A DNA stretch of 64,000 nt from Aquibacillus halophilus (GCF_009649745.1 NZ_WJNG01000003.1:1-64000), one strand, 5' to 3'; positions 27,611 through 37,780 are shown, numbered from the stretch's first letter. The notes: generated by a model not told the origin, from the sequence alone. Numbers and translations are program-made.

Positions 27611-28294
27611 TTAGTAATAACTTGAAAATTCTTCTTTGGTAATAGAATAAAATTTGATCTTGTCACCAGGTTGGATCAATGTAGGTGACTCTTGATCAAT
27701 CTGCAAAAGGGAGACTGGTGTTCTTCCAATGATTTGCCATCCTCCAGGCGAGTCAATAGGGTAAATTCCTGTTTGATTCCCTGCAATTCCAACTGAACCT
27801 GCAGGTATATTCATTCGTGGTGTTTCTTTTCTAGGTGTCGCAATTTTAGAATCAACTCCACCAAGAAACGGGAAGCCTGGGGTAAATCCTAAAAAGAATA
27901 CGTGATAGATTTTATTTTTATGGTAATTTATCACTTGATCTGTTGTAAGTTTATTTGTTGATGCCACTTCTTGTAAGTCAAATCCAAATAACAGGTCATA
28001 GCATACTGGTATCGATACTGTTTTGGTATCTAAAGGAAACTGTTCAGTTATAGACAAATAATCATCAATTAATAAACAGACTTGTTTATATGGATTCTCA
28101 CTAAAGGCTAACGGATTATAGTAAATAGTTAATGTTGTATAGGATGGTACGGATTCTATAAAACCTAAAAAAGGATTGTTAGCTAACCGTTCAGCCAGCT
28201 GAAGAATACGCGTATTTTTTTCGATTGTAATTTTCTTTCCGAAATCGATAATAATAGCCGTCTCACTAAGGGCGGCATATTGAAAATCATCCAT
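27611..28294 (-). CDS. pxpB: 5-oxoprolinase subunit B (KipI family)
   Basis: First gene of the pxp operon, 227 residues, cyclophilin-like allophanate-hydrolase-subunit-1 fold. Motifs are SVPSYTTLTIYYNPL, VCYDLLFGFDLQEVA, FLGFTPGFPFLGGVD, TPRKETPRMNIPAGSVGIAGNQTGIYP and SPGGWQIIGRTPV. Its B. subtilis homologue KipI also inhibits the sporulation kinase KinA. The ATG follows AAGAAGGTGAT on the - strand. Confidence 0.93.
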   Translation of the reverse strand: MDDFQYAALSETAIIIDFGKKITIEKNTRILQLAERLANNPFLGFIESVPSYTTLTIYYNPLAFSENPYKQVCLLIDDYLSITEQFPLDTKTVSIPVCYDLLFGFDLQEVASTNKLTTDQVINYHKNKIYHVFFLGFTPGFPFLGGVDSKIATPRKETPRMNIPAGSVGIAGNQTGIYPIDSPGGWQIIGRTPVSLLQIDQESPTLIQPGDKIKFYSITKEEFSSYY

Positions 28295-28547
28295 GCGATC
28301 ACCTTCTTTTTTAAGTAGGTTTTCTCCATTTTAACCTAAGGGAAGTCTTAGATAAAAGTGAAATACAATTGGAAGAAATATAATATTGTAAATTTTACCA
28401 TAGAAGTAAATGAAATGTTGAATCCTTGACTTGTTGTGACCATGAAGTTCTAGGTCTAAATCTTGTTGATAGTTAATAGACTAGTGTTGGATTAATAGAT
28501 TACGTGTATACAGATAAATCAGTAACTCATTACTAGGGGGGTAAGCA

Positions 28548-29714
28548 ATGAACAGAAGTCATATTACATTTACCTTTTTACTATTTGTAACATTTTTTCT
28601 TGTAGCATGCAGTAAGGAAATCTCATTAACGGATCAATATGGGTATATGAACAATAGTATGGACACGATTAAGGTTATTACGATAACAGAGGATAATAAG
28701 TCTATTGAGGGTTCCTATATAACGTATCGAGTAGGTGAGGAAACACTCTTAGAAGAAGAATTACCATTGAGTGGACAAGTGAACAATAACACGATTGAAT
28801 TGAATCAAGGGATTGATGGATTTAATGAAACAGTAATGATTATGGAAAACAGCTTGGAAATTAGAATGAATGGTGGTAAAAGCGTTGTATTCTACCCGGT
28901 AAGTAAACAAGATGTTGAAGATTTGCTCGCAAGTTTAGAACGAACGTTGACAGTATCACAGACTATAGTTAAAGAGCCAACCGAATTAATTGACGAAGAA
29001 CAGGATTCTGATAAACAAGCCGCCCCCAAGGTAAATAACGAGGAGCAAACAAACATAGAGTTGGATAAAGGAAAAGAGAATCTTATTCTATTATTGGAGG
29101 AGCTTGGCACTGTTCAACGCGCGGTAATCGATGCGATTGATGAAAATGGATGGTATCAATCGATTGATGAAATTGAACCGACAATGGAGGAATTTAAATC
29201 AGTAGTAAGCCCGATTGTATCTCCTTATTTTACGGAAAGATTTATTCGAGATGTAGTCATTCCACGAATGGAATCCTTTTTTTGTTATTGTGATGCACCA
29301 AGTCCATTAGAGGGGGAAATGAGGCTAGATGTAACTGAAGAAATAAATCAGACTAATCAGGGATTAAATATATATGCCTATCGTCCAGCAAGTGAAATAA
29401 ACACCGGAGTGAAATTTAACGTGCATGTTGTAGAAGAGGAGGGAGATTGGAAGATTGATGGCTGGGAGCCAATACTTAACTCACATGAAAGCTCCTTTGA
29501 AATAGGGACTGACGAGGTAGTTGACTATTATGCTTTAAAAGGAGTTCAATTGGAATTAATTGAAACAATTGAAGGGCCTGCATACCATGAAGATGTTTAT
29601 ATTTTTAAAATGACTCAATCAGAACAGTTATTGGCAGTCCAGTCTCGAGATTGGTACACAGTAGAGGGAACAGAGCTTGTGGAGCTAACCTATCAGGTAG
29701 ACATCGATTATTAA
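28548..29714 (+). CDS. hypothetical lipoprotein
   Basis: A 388-residue secreted lipoprotein: signal peptide ending in the lipobox LVAC, a beta-rich N-terminal part to about residue 130, an acidic linker (about 140-175), then a helical and beta C-terminal domain. That domain has a helix (ENLILLLEELGTVQRAVIDAI) and a Cys pair in FFCYCDAP. I do not recognise a characterised family; it resembles orphan Bacillus lipoproteins. The ATG follows AGGGGGGTAAG. It stands alone between the pxp operon and a convergent regulator gene. Confidence 0.75.
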   Translation: MNRSHITFTFLLFVTFFLVACSKEISLTDQYGYMNNSMDTIKVITITEDNKSIEGSYITYRVGEETLLEEELPLSGQVNNNTIELNQGIDGFNETVMIMENSLEIRMNGGKSVVFYPVSKQDVEDLLASLERTLTVSQTIVKEPTELIDEEQDSDKQAAPKVNNEEQTNIELDKGKENLILLLEELGTVQRAVIDAIDENGWYQSIDEIEPTMEEFKSVVSPIVSPYFTERFIRDVVIPRMESFFCYCDAPSPLEGEMRLDVTEEINQTNQGLNIYAYRPASEINTGVKFNVHVVEEEGDWKIDGWEPILNSHESSFEIGTDEVVDYYALKGVQLELIETIEGPAYHEDVYIFKMTQSEQLLAVQSRDWYTVEGTELVELTYQVDIDY

Positions 29715-29728
29715 TGGGCAAATAAAGA

Positions 29729-29754
29729 ACCTCCGTTTTTTAGAAGAGGTTCAG
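29729..29754. terminator. weak hairpin between convergent genes
   Basis: GAACCTC pairs with GAGGTTC around a T-rich 12-base loop. Weak, but placed between the stops of the lipoprotein and response-regulator genes. Confidence 0.45.
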
Positions 29755-29786
29755 TGAGCTATTGCGTAATTCCCTTTATGTTGGTT

Positions 29787-31331
29787 TTATAAAGGAATGA
29801 TTTGGCCATGAGACTTAAATTGTTTTGTTGTCATACCAGTTATTTTTTTAAAGGAGTGGCAAAAGTAATGTGAATCACTATAGCCGACCTTATAAGCAAT
29901 CTCATATGTTTTGTCATTGGTAGTTTTAAGGAACTCTTTTGCACGATCAATTCGAATTCTTGTTAAATATTCAATTAATGTTTCTCCGGTTTCCTGACTA
30001 AACATATGGCTTAAGTAGGAGGCGCTCACATTAACCTTCTTTGCAATCGTTTGGAGAGACAATTTCGGGTCACTATACTGATCATGAATGTAATCCTTAG
30101 TTTTCTGAATAATTGTTCCGAATTTGCTATTAACCTGTTCCCTGAAATTTATAACAAGATTTAGTAATTCCTTCATATAGTCCACAATTTCGAAATACTC
30201 TTTGATCCAACTCATTTTAACTTCTAAGCCGTTTATTTGTTGTAAAATATCATCAGTATCATTATTTTGATCTTTAATATAATGAGTTATGGTTGTCGTA
30301 AAGTCCATTAAAAAATAATAAATAAAAAATGGAGTACGAACGTTAGCTGCTTTCAAGTAGGAAGAATATGATTCTGAGAATTCATCAATTTTGCTAGTAT
30401 CACCAAATTTGAGAAAATGGATTAAATCGTTTCGATTGAATTGATGTAGTTCTTTGTTGGATTTTGTGTCAACTTCTGAATTATCCACATTGTATTTTTC
30501 TGTAATATGGACGGAAAAACTTTTCTCCTTATCAGCTTCCTCAAAGGATTCAGCAATACCTTGAATTCGACTCTTTACTTTTCCAAATCCGAAGCTTAGA
30601 GAATCAGGTTCTAAAAGGAGTTGTTCTCTAATTGCCTCAATTTCTAACTCAAGTTGTTGCTTGGATTCATTTTTCATAAGAAATACAGTTTGTGTTTTTC
30701 TTCGTTTAAATACGAGAGATGAGTAGTTTTTTAGGATCCAATCGATAGCAGGGATTTCTTTTACATCTGTCTCTAGAATCAATACATAATAATAGCTAGA
30801 GATTAATTCAATATTTAACTCTGAGGCCTTCTTAATTGCTTCAGCCGTCGAGTAGATCCCGTTGCATAACTCAATTAAAAAGTTATCACGAGAAAGAACT
30901 ACGTTTTGTTTAGCCTGATATTGTAAATCTAGCATTTGTTTTTTAGCCGATTCTTCTTCCTCTATTGATGCAGACACTCTTTGCAATACCTCGATTAGAT
31001 CCTGGGCGCTAACTGGTTTTAAACAATACTCTGAAACCTGAATTCGCATCGCTTCTCTAGCATATTCAAATTCATCATGTCCACTCAGGATGATTACTTT
31101 AATTCTAGGCATCCTGTCACGTAAAATACGGCTAACTTGCAGACCGTCCATAAAAGGCATTCTAATATCAGTAATGACAATATCAGGTTTGTACTTTTCA
31201 ATCAAAGGTAGAGCAATTTCACCATCTGGTGCATCACCACAAAATTCAAATCCTTCTTTAGCCCAATCAACACTATTTTTTATACCTTCACGTATTACCT
31301 TTTCATCATCAATCAGAAATATCTTTTTCAT
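29787..31331 (-). CDS. YesN-type response regulator (REC + middle region + AraC)
   Basis: A 514-residue transcription regulator: receiver domain with phospho-acceptor Asp55 (IVITDIRMP), a middle region of about 280 residues of unknown structure, and a C-terminal AraC DNA-binding domain (IAKKVNVSASYLSHMFSQETGETLIEY and TYEIAYKVGYSDSHYFCHSFKKITG). It starts eight bases after its kinase. Likely target: the divergent sugar ABC operon at 35 kb. Confidence 0.9.
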   Translation of the reverse strand: MKKIFLIDDEKVIREGIKNSVDWAKEGFEFCGDAPDGEIALPLIEKYKPDIVITDIRMPFMDGLQVSRILRDRMPRIKVIILSGHDEFEYAREAMRIQVSEYCLKPVSAQDLIEVLQRVSASIEEEESAKKQMLDLQYQAKQNVVLSRDNFLIELCNGIYSTAEAIKKASELNIELISSYYYVLILETDVKEIPAIDWILKNYSSLVFKRRKTQTVFLMKNESKQQLELEIEAIREQLLLEPDSLSFGFGKVKSRIQGIAESFEEADKEKSFSVHITEKYNVDNSEVDTKSNKELHQFNRNDLIHFLKFGDTSKIDEFSESYSSYLKAANVRTPFFIYYFLMDFTTTITHYIKDQNNDTDDILQQINGLEVKMSWIKEYFEIVDYMKELLNLVINFREQVNSKFGTIIQKTKDYIHDQYSDPKLSLQTIAKKVNVSASYLSHMFSQETGETLIEYLTRIRIDRAKEFLKTTNDKTYEIAYKVGYSDSHYFCHSFKKITGMTTKQFKSHGQIIPL

Positions 31332-31338
31332 TAAACGA

Positions 31339-33078
31339 TCACCTCTCTGCTGGAATTGTTAAACAGATATGAGTACCTGATCTATACCAGCTATTGATGG
31401 TTAGGCCAAAGGGCTCATTGTAATATAGCCTTATTCTTTGTTGAACATTTACCATTCCGAATCCACCACTACCGCTACTTAAAGGGATGCCTCTAGACAA
31501 TTGCGTGCGAATTTCATCAAGGCGACTTTCTGTTATTCCAATCCCATTATCAATAATGTCAATGACGATGTGTCCTTGAGCATTAATATCTCCTTTAATG
31601 CGGATGAATCCTTTTCCACGTTTGTTTTTTATTCCGTGGTATATTGCATTTTCAATAAGTGGTTGAAGTGCTAATTTCAAAATTTTGTATTCGAGAATGT
31701 CTTCATTTATATGGAAGGTTACCTCTAGAATATCCTCATACCTTATTTTTTGGATAATCAGGTAATTCCGAATGTGTTCCAGTTCTTCATCTAAGGTAAT
31801 CCAATCTTTTCCTTTACTTAATGAAATGCGAAAAAATTGCGATAAGGCTTTAGTTACATCGATAACTTGCGAAGTGTTTTTCGCTTCTGCCATCCATATG
31901 ATGGTATCAAGTGTATTGTATAGGAAATGAGGATTTACCTGAGCTTGCATTGCTCGAAACTCAGCAGCTTTCAACTGTTTTTGCTCGTCAATGCTTTTGT
32001 GAAGTAACGATTTAATTTTTATGATCATACTGTTAAAGCTAGTTCCTAGTTCAGAAATTTCATCTAATCCATTGTTATTTAGTACCTTAACATCAAAATC
32101 TCCTGCCGATGCTTGTTTCATCTTTTCCTTCAAGGTTCGTATAGGACGTATTAATTTTGAAGAAATGAAAAAGTAAAGTCCAATCGTGAAAATAATGCTA
32201 CAGGTTACACTAAGTATGATTAAACTCCGGATTTCATTGGCATCCCGCATAATTTCATTTTCGGGTGCGTGACCAATAATTTTCCAACCTGTCATTTCTG
32301 AGGTAGTAAAGACAAAAAAGGTGGAAGTGGAATCGGTATAGTACCCATTACTTTTTTCGCCAATTTTATTCCAATCCGTCTTAGGTATGGCCTCTTCTAT
32401 ATTAGGCGAATGAAACAAAACCTCTCCTGTTTCAGACTCAATATGAAAAGAACCGGAGTCGCCAATCAGCCCTTGGTCAAGGATGGTTTTAATAGCTGAG
32501 GCATCAATGAGTATTTTAATGAATCCAATTGTTTTATTTGTCTGATCTCCCAATATTGTAGTTGTCATCGATATTGCTGGAAAGCCATTCCTAACAACAG
32601 GTTCGAATAATACTTTAGTAGGGTCATCCATCAGCTGTCTTATTTCTGGACTTTGACTAGGAGGCTCTTCTAACAGATAGACACCTCTGCTTTCACTAAT
32701 CACTTTCCCATTATTATTACTAATGCTAATGTCAAAGATTCTATCACTCGATGGATAGCTTTCACGATAGAATTGCAACGTATTTAAGATGGTATTAGCT
32801 TCATCAGCAGTATCATCCTGATTGATTAAGAATTGTACCGTGTTAGCTTGCTCGCCAATTTCAGTAAATCGTTTAATGTCTTGAAATAATATATCAATAT
32901 CCCGGCTTAATTGATCTGTTTTAAGCTGTGCTAATGTATGTGACTTTTCAGAGACTATATTATAGGATTTTACGTACGACACGATTCCAACAAAAATAAG
33001 CGGGGTAACCGTTAATATAACGAACATAACGAGCATTTTTGTACGTAAACTGAAGAAAATCCACTTTTTTAGATTCAT
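31339..33078 (-). CDS. YesM-type sensor histidine kinase
   Basis: A 579-residue membrane kinase: TM near 15-35, an extracellular dCACHE-like domain (about 40-275), a second TM, HAMP (about 300-350), His_kinase with His384 in NPHFLYNTLDTIIW, then HATPase with PLIENAIYHGIKNK and DIIDNGIGI. The middle gene of a three-gene - strand operon (MCP-like, kinase, regulator) divergent from a sugar importer. The signal is probably a sugar or a sugar-loaded binding protein (inference). Confidence 0.9.
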   Translation of the reverse strand: MNLKKWIFFSLRTKMLVMFVILTVTPLIFVGIVSYVKSYNIVSEKSHTLAQLKTDQLSRDIDILFQDIKRFTEIGEQANTVQFLINQDDTADEANTILNTLQFYRESYPSSDRIFDISISNNNGKVISESRGVYLLEEPPSQSPEIRQLMDDPTKVLFEPVVRNGFPAISMTTTILGDQTNKTIGFIKILIDASAIKTILDQGLIGDSGSFHIESETGEVLFHSPNIEEAIPKTDWNKIGEKSNGYYTDSTSTFFVFTTSEMTGWKIIGHAPENEIMRDANEIRSLIILSVTCSIIFTIGLYFFISSKLIRPIRTLKEKMKQASAGDFDVKVLNNNGLDEISELGTSFNSMIIKIKSLLHKSIDEQKQLKAAEFRAMQAQVNPHFLYNTLDTIIWMAEAKNTSQVIDVTKALSQFFRISLSKGKDWITLDEELEHIRNYLIIQKIRYEDILEVTFHINEDILEYKILKLALQPLIENAIYHGIKNKRGKGFIRIKGDINAQGHIVIDIIDNGIGITESRLDEIRTQLSRGIPLSSGSGGFGMVNVQQRIRLYYNEPFGLTINSWYRSGTHICLTIPAER

Positions 33079-33139
33079 AGTTCAATACCAACCAGTCGGT
33101 TTTATTATAACACAGCTGAACACGCTTTCATTAGGGTGA

Positions 33140-34819
33140 TTAGACTTTGAATTGTCTAATGTTATCCTTCATTTTTTGAATTTTTTCAACCAATTTATAG
33201 GAAGCTTCAGATACTTCTTCTAATGTAGCCAATTGTTCTTCACCCATAGAAGCAATACTAATTACCTCGGATTTGCTAAGTTTAGAACTTTGCTCGATAT
33301 CCCCTATCATAAGGTTAATGTCATTCATTTGATCAAAAACCTTCTGCATTTCTCGCGTGAAGTTATTAATCTCTAACTGTATATTGCTATTAACTGAATT
33401 AATAGATGAAAAACTATTTCTAATTTTATCTGTTGAGTTTTTATAACTTAATTCATTATGGACGATGTCTATTTGTTCGGTAATCGATTTGGCGAAATTT
33501 TGGACAAGAGTTACCTTTTCCTCATACTGTAGAGATGTTAACTCTGCTTCTTTGGCTAGTTGTTCAATTCGTTCCAAAATTGTGTCAATATCCCCTTTTC
33601 CGGTGTTAATCACAGTAGACAAAAGTTTTGCTTCTCTTGTAATCTGATTAGTGAGGTTTATGTTTCGATCCATCTGGTTAACTGTCTCATAAAGATCTAC
33701 AGCATCGTTCTTTACTTGCTTAACTATCATTTCGTTTTTTTGCCTTTGTTTTATTAAGTCTTCAGTTTCTATTTCTCCCTGGTTTGCTAGTTCAAGTGAC
33801 TTGTTTGAGTGTCGGTGAATTTGGACTGACTTACTTAATATCTCTTCGTATTTATGGGTCAGCTCATCAAAGGTAGATACCGCTTGCTTTACCAACTCGT
33901 CTTGTTCGTGAAGGTTCATAGAAATCGTTTGGGTTGCGTTAGCTACTTCTTCACCAGCAAGCCTATTTTCTAAAATACTCTGATGAATATCTTTGGATGA
34001 TAGCATCACCAAATCATTTGTACTTCTAACACTGAGAATGATATCTTTAAGATTGTTAGACATCCGGTTATACGAGCGGCACAAGTCCCCAATCTCATTT
34101 TTAGAAGGGATAACAACTGCATCAACTGTGAGGTTACCTTGGGCAATTTCATTTGCATTTTCCCGTAGGCGGTGGATAGGTTTGACAATATTACCCGAAA
34201 TATACCAGGCAAAGATAATAGCTAGTAAAATTACTGCTGCAAAGGCAATTGCATAAAGGATAATATCTCTTTTAATATTATCAACTATATTCGTTTTAGC
34301 TTCTTCACTAACTTGAAGTGTTGCATGGAGTAATTGCTGAACTTCATCATCCACAATATCTGTAATAATGGTAATATATTCATAAGTTATGTTTCGCTGA
34401 TCTGCTGGAAGATTAAATTTTATCTCTTCGCCTAGTTTATCGATATATTCTTTGTTAGTAGCTAATATTTGTCTAACGTCCGCAATTTCTTCTGTAAATC
34501 GTTCTTGGGTGTCGTCCGCTTCAATTTGATCTAAATTGCTGTTCATAGTTGATAAAAGGTTATATTGAGAACCTTCCTCAAAGGATACTTTTCCATAAAC
34601 GATTTCTCGTATTTCATCATCTAACTGTTCCTTTAATTCCCCATTAATTGAATTGGTTAAGGTAATTGTTTTCATCATCTCATTATATTCACGAACATAA
34701 CCAACGAATAGATAAATCTGCACAATATTTGCAATAGCAAGCCATAGAAGAAGGGTTATAAAAATAATAATTAATCTCGCCCGCAAAGAAAGATCGGACA
34801 ACTTTGAAAACAGATTCAT
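33140..34819 (-). CDS. MCP-like membrane sensor with degenerate signalling tip
   Basis: A 559-residue protein laid out as a chemoreceptor: TM about 17-37, an extracytoplasmic four-helix-type domain to about 190, second TM, HAMP (about 210-265) and a long coiled-coil cytoplasmic rod. The highly conserved MCP hairpin tip that binds CheA/CheW (Glu-Ala-Ala-Arg-Ala-Gly...Gly-Phe-Ala-Val-Val) is absent. The matching stretch reads ITREAKLLSTVINTGKGD. It therefore probably cannot signal to CheA. It leads an operon with a YesM/YesN pair, suggesting a role as sugar co-sensor instead; that role is inferred. Confidence 0.8.
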   Translation of the reverse strand: MNLFSKLSDLSLRARLIIIFITLLLWLAIANIVQIYLFVGYVREYNEMMKTITLTNSINGELKEQLDDEIREIVYGKVSFEEGSQYNLLSTMNSNLDQIEADDTQERFTEEIADVRQILATNKEYIDKLGEEIKFNLPADQRNITYEYITIITDIVDDEVQQLLHATLQVSEEAKTNIVDNIKRDIILYAIAFAAVILLAIIFAWYISGNIVKPIHRLRENANEIAQGNLTVDAVVIPSKNEIGDLCRSYNRMSNNLKDIILSVRSTNDLVMLSSKDIHQSILENRLAGEEVANATQTISMNLHEQDELVKQAVSTFDELTHKYEEILSKSVQIHRHSNKSLELANQGEIETEDLIKQRQKNEMIVKQVKNDAVDLYETVNQMDRNINLTNQITREAKLLSTVINTGKGDIDTILERIEQLAKEAELTSLQYEEKVTLVQNFAKSITEQIDIVHNELSYKNSTDKIRNSFSSINSVNSNIQLEINNFTREMQKVFDQMNDINLMIGDIEQSSKLSKSEVISIASMGEEQLATLEEVSEASYKLVEKIQKMKDNIRQFKV

Positions 34820-35010
34820 TTTGTCATTCTCCCATCTTTCTCTACTACTTTCTAATAATTTTATCCTATTATCGATGTTTCTGTATTGAATATATCTAAA
34901 TTAAAAAAAAATTGCAATTTTTCAAAATAATATTACAATTTTTACATTTAATGAATTGGAATTCAAAAATTAATTCCCATTTTCTCTAAAATGATTCTAT
35001 TCTTTAGGTG

Positions 35011-35026
35011 TTGAAAGCGCTTTATA
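35011..35026 (+). promoter_or_regulatory. cre-like site upstream of the furanose-type importer
   Basis: TTGAAAGCGCTTTATA matches 15 of 16 positions of the cre consensus. It lies about 65 bases before the binding-protein start, in the divergent promoter region, consistent with CcpA control. Confidence 0.55.
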
Positions 35027-35090
35027 ATTGAGGTACGCCAATTCAGAAAATCGTAACTGGAATGGTGATAAAAAAGGGGAGGTAATTAGT

Positions 35091-36155
35091 TTGAAAAAAT
35101 TACTTAGCGCAAAACTATTATTGTTATTGATGCTGATGTTTGTACTTGTGTTGGCAGCGTGTGGATCAGATGAGGAAGCGGCAGGAACAGATGGAGATAC
35201 AGGTGCTGACTCGGATGCAACTGAGACAGAAGATACAGGTTCAGACACAGAAGAAGGCGACAGCAAAGAAGCTAGTGAAAAACTTGTAATTGGCTTCTCA
35301 CAGGTTGGTGCTGAAAGTGAGTGGAGAACTGCTAATACTACATCTATGCAGGACGCAATCACAGACGCTGGTCATGAACTAAAGTTCTCCGACGCACAGC
35401 AAAAACAAGAAAATCAAATTAAAGCGATTCGTTCTTTTATCGCTCAAAAAGTAGATGCAATTGTATTCTCTCCAGTAGTTGAAACTGGATTTGAAACGGT
35501 TTTACAGGAAGCGAAAGACGCAAAGATTCCGGTATTCCTTTCTGACCGTGCTGTTGATATAGAAGACGATTCACTTTGGGTAACATTTTTAGGTTCTGAT
35601 TTCATTGAAGAAGGTAAAAAAGCAGGTAACTGGTTAGTTGAAGAAATGGAAGGAGAAGGTGAAGTAAATATTGTTGAACTACAAGGTACAGTTGGTTCTG
35701 CTCCGGCAATTGACCGTAAAGAAGGATTTGAACAAATAATCAGTGAATACCCGAACTTTGAAATTACTAAGTCTCAAACTGGTGATTTCACTCGTGCAAA
35801 AGGAAAAGAAGTAATGGAAGCGTTCTTAAAATCTGATGGTGACAATATTGATGTTTTATATGCTCATAACGATGATATGGCGATTGGGGCTATCCAAGCT
35901 ATTGAAGAATATGGCCTAAAGCCCGCTGAAGATATAGTTATTATTGGAGTAGACGCAGTTAAAGGTGCTTTTGAAGCAATGGCTGCTGGGAAAATGAACG
36001 TAACAATTGAATGTAACCCACTATTTGGTCCGCAAATGGTTGAAATCATTGAGCAGTATCTTGCAGGGGAAGAAGTACCGAAGCGTATTGCTGTTGAAGA
36101 AAGCATGTACACAATGGACCAAGCGGAAGAACTTCTTCCAACTCGTCAATATTAA
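35091..36155 (+). CDS. YtfQ-type sugar (furanose) binding lipoprotein
   Basis: A periplasmic-binding-protein-1 lipoprotein of about 354 residues. TTG 35091 is chosen over the upstream ATG because GGGGAGGT lies just before it and a signal peptide with lipobox LAAC begins there. Strong resemblance to E. coli YtfQ, the galactofuranose-binding protein: IGFSQVGAESEWR, DAQQKQENQIKAIRSF, VELQGTVGSAPAIDRK, TGDFTRAKGKEVMEAF and YAHNDDMAIGAIQA. The ligand may be galactofuranose or, given the xylan context, arabinofuranose. It heads a four-gene operon. Confidence 0.9.
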   Translation: MKKLLSAKLLLLLMLMFVLVLAACGSDEEAAGTDGDTGADSDATETEDTGSDTEEGDSKEASEKLVIGFSQVGAESEWRTANTTSMQDAITDAGHELKFSDAQQKQENQIKAIRSFIAQKVDAIVFSPVVETGFETVLQEAKDAKIPVFLSDRAVDIEDDSLWVTFLGSDFIEEGKKAGNWLVEEMEGEGEVNIVELQGTVGSAPAIDRKEGFEQIISEYPNFEITKSQTGDFTRAKGKEVMEAFLKSDGDNIDVLYAHNDDMAIGAIQAIEEYGLKPAEDIVIIGVDAVKGAFEAMAAGKMNVTIECNPLFGPQMVEIIEQYLAGEEVPKRIAVEESMYTMDQAEELLPTRQY

Positions 36156-36176
36156 AAAATATAACGACTAGTAATC

Positions 36177-36242
36177 AAAGCCACTAAGTCTTTAGCAAAG
36201 TTATGTTTTACATGACTTATGTGCTTCGGCTTGAGTGGCTTT
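36177..36242 (+). promoter_or_regulatory. intercistronic hairpin after binding-protein gene
   Basis: AAAGCCACT (36177-36185) pairs with AGTGGCTTT (36234-36242) around a 48-base loop that can fold further. It lies between the binding-protein and ATPase genes and probably lowers downstream expression or protects the upstream mRNA. Confidence 0.6.
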
Positions 36243-36264
36243 ATTACAATAGGGGGTAAACATA

Positions 36265-37779
36265 GTGCAAGAACAGAAAACACCAAGACTCGTTATGGAA
36301 GGCATTACCAAAGAATTCCCGGGAGTTAAAGCATTGTCAAATGTGAGCTTTCAGTTATTTCCGGGAGAAGTTCATTCATTGATGGGTGAAAATGGTGCGG
36401 GCAAATCGACGCTTATTAAAGTATTAACTGGAGTGTATTCTAATGACGAAGGCACCGTTAAACTTGAAGGTAGCCCTATCCATGTAGCAAATCCACTTGA
36501 AGCACAGGATTTAGGAATTAGTACGGTGTACCAGGAAGTAAATTTATGCAGCAATTTATCAGTAGTTGAAAATATTTTTATCGGAAGACAAATAATGAAA
36601 AAAGGTCGGATTGATTGGAAGGAAATGAAATCACGTGCGGAAGAGGTTTTGGCTCGTTTAAACCTAACGATTGATGTGACTAAATTACTTTCATCGTACT
36701 CAGTTGCCATTCAACAGATGGTAGCAATCGGTCGTGCCCTAAACGTATCTGCCAGAGTTCTAATTCTTGATGAACCAACATCTAGTCTTGATACAGATGA
36801 AGTAAATCAGTTGTTTGGCGTGATACGAAAATTGAAAGATGAAGGATTAGCCATTGTATTTATTAGTCATTTTCTTGATCAGATTTATGAGATTTCCGAC
36901 AGAATTACAGTATTAAGGAATGGTGAGTTGGTTGGCGAATACATGACAAAAGACCTTCCTAGAATTGAATTAGTCTCAAAAATGATTGGTAAAGAACTAG
37001 ATGCTGTTAGTTCAAACAGGGATGAAGTAGCTAAGAAGGAAAGGGGAGAGGTGCTCTTAGAGGTTGAGCAATTAGCACGAAAAGGTAGTGTTGAACCATT
37101 TAATTTAGACCTACATAAAGGAGAAATTGTCGGTCTAGCAGGTCTACTTGGTTCAGGAAGAACAGAACTGGCTAGACTTTTATTTGGTGCAGATAAAGCA
37201 GACTCAGGTGAAATTAAAATAAATGGAAGTAAAACTAAACTTAACATACCAAAACAAGCAATTTCTAAGGGGATCGCTTTTTGTTCTGAAGACAGAAAAG
37301 CTGAAGGAATTATTCCAGACTTAACCATTCGCGAGAATATTATTTTAGCAATGCAAGGCATAAATGGAGTGTTTAACTACATTCCTAAGAAGAGACAAAT
37401 TGAAATTGCAGATGAATATATCAAGTTACTCAATATTAATCCTCGAAATCCAGAACAACTAATTAAAAATTTAAGTGGTGGAAATCAGCAAAAGGTTATG
37501 TTAGCAAGGTGGTTAATTACTAATCCGGAATTGTTAATTCTTGATGAACCGACAAGAGGAATTGATATTGGAGCAAAAGCAGAAATAATGAAGCTAATGA
37601 TTTCGTTGAGCAAAGATGGCATGTCTATTTTATTCATATCCTCGGAATTAGAAGAAGTACTTCGAACATGCAACAAAATAGTTGTGATGAGAGATCGCGA
37701 AAAAGTTTCCGAGATAGACAATGGTAAACAAGTCACACAACAGGATATTATGAAGCAGATGGCTGGGGGAGTGGTATGA
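36265..37779 (+). CDS. sugar ABC transporter ATPase, duplicated (RbsA/YtfR type)
   Basis: A 504-residue double ATPase energising the importer. First half: Walker A GENGAGKST and Walker B LILDEPTSSLD. Second half: degenerate Walker A LLGSGRTE, signature LSGGNQQKV, and Walker B LLILDEPTRGID. This asymmetry is normal for CUT2 ATPases. GTG start at 36265 behind AGGGGGT. Closest to YtfR by operon content. Confidence 0.93.
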   Translation: MQEQKTPRLVMEGITKEFPGVKALSNVSFQLFPGEVHSLMGENGAGKSTLIKVLTGVYSNDEGTVKLEGSPIHVANPLEAQDLGISTVYQEVNLCSNLSVVENIFIGRQIMKKGRIDWKEMKSRAEEVLARLNLTIDVTKLLSSYSVAIQQMVAIGRALNVSARVLILDEPTSSLDTDEVNQLFGVIRKLKDEGLAIVFISHFLDQIYEISDRITVLRNGELVGEYMTKDLPRIELVSKMIGKELDAVSSNRDEVAKKERGEVLLEVEQLARKGSVEPFNLDLHKGEIVGLAGLLGSGRTELARLLFGADKADSGEIKINGSKTKLNIPKQAISKGIAFCSEDRKAEGIIPDLTIRENIILAMQGINGVFNYIPKKRQIEIADEYIKLLNINPRNPEQLIKNLSGGNQQKVMLARWLITNPELLILDEPTRGIDIGAKAEIMKLMISLSKDGMSILFISSELEEVLRTCNKIVVMRDREKVSEIDNGKQVTQQDIMKQMAGGVV

Positions 37780-37780
37780 C

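Noticed and set aside
36885-37361. A 158-codon - strand frame inside the ATPase gene
   Set aside because: Antisense to conserved ATPase motifs with no recognisable domain; a shadow of the real gene.
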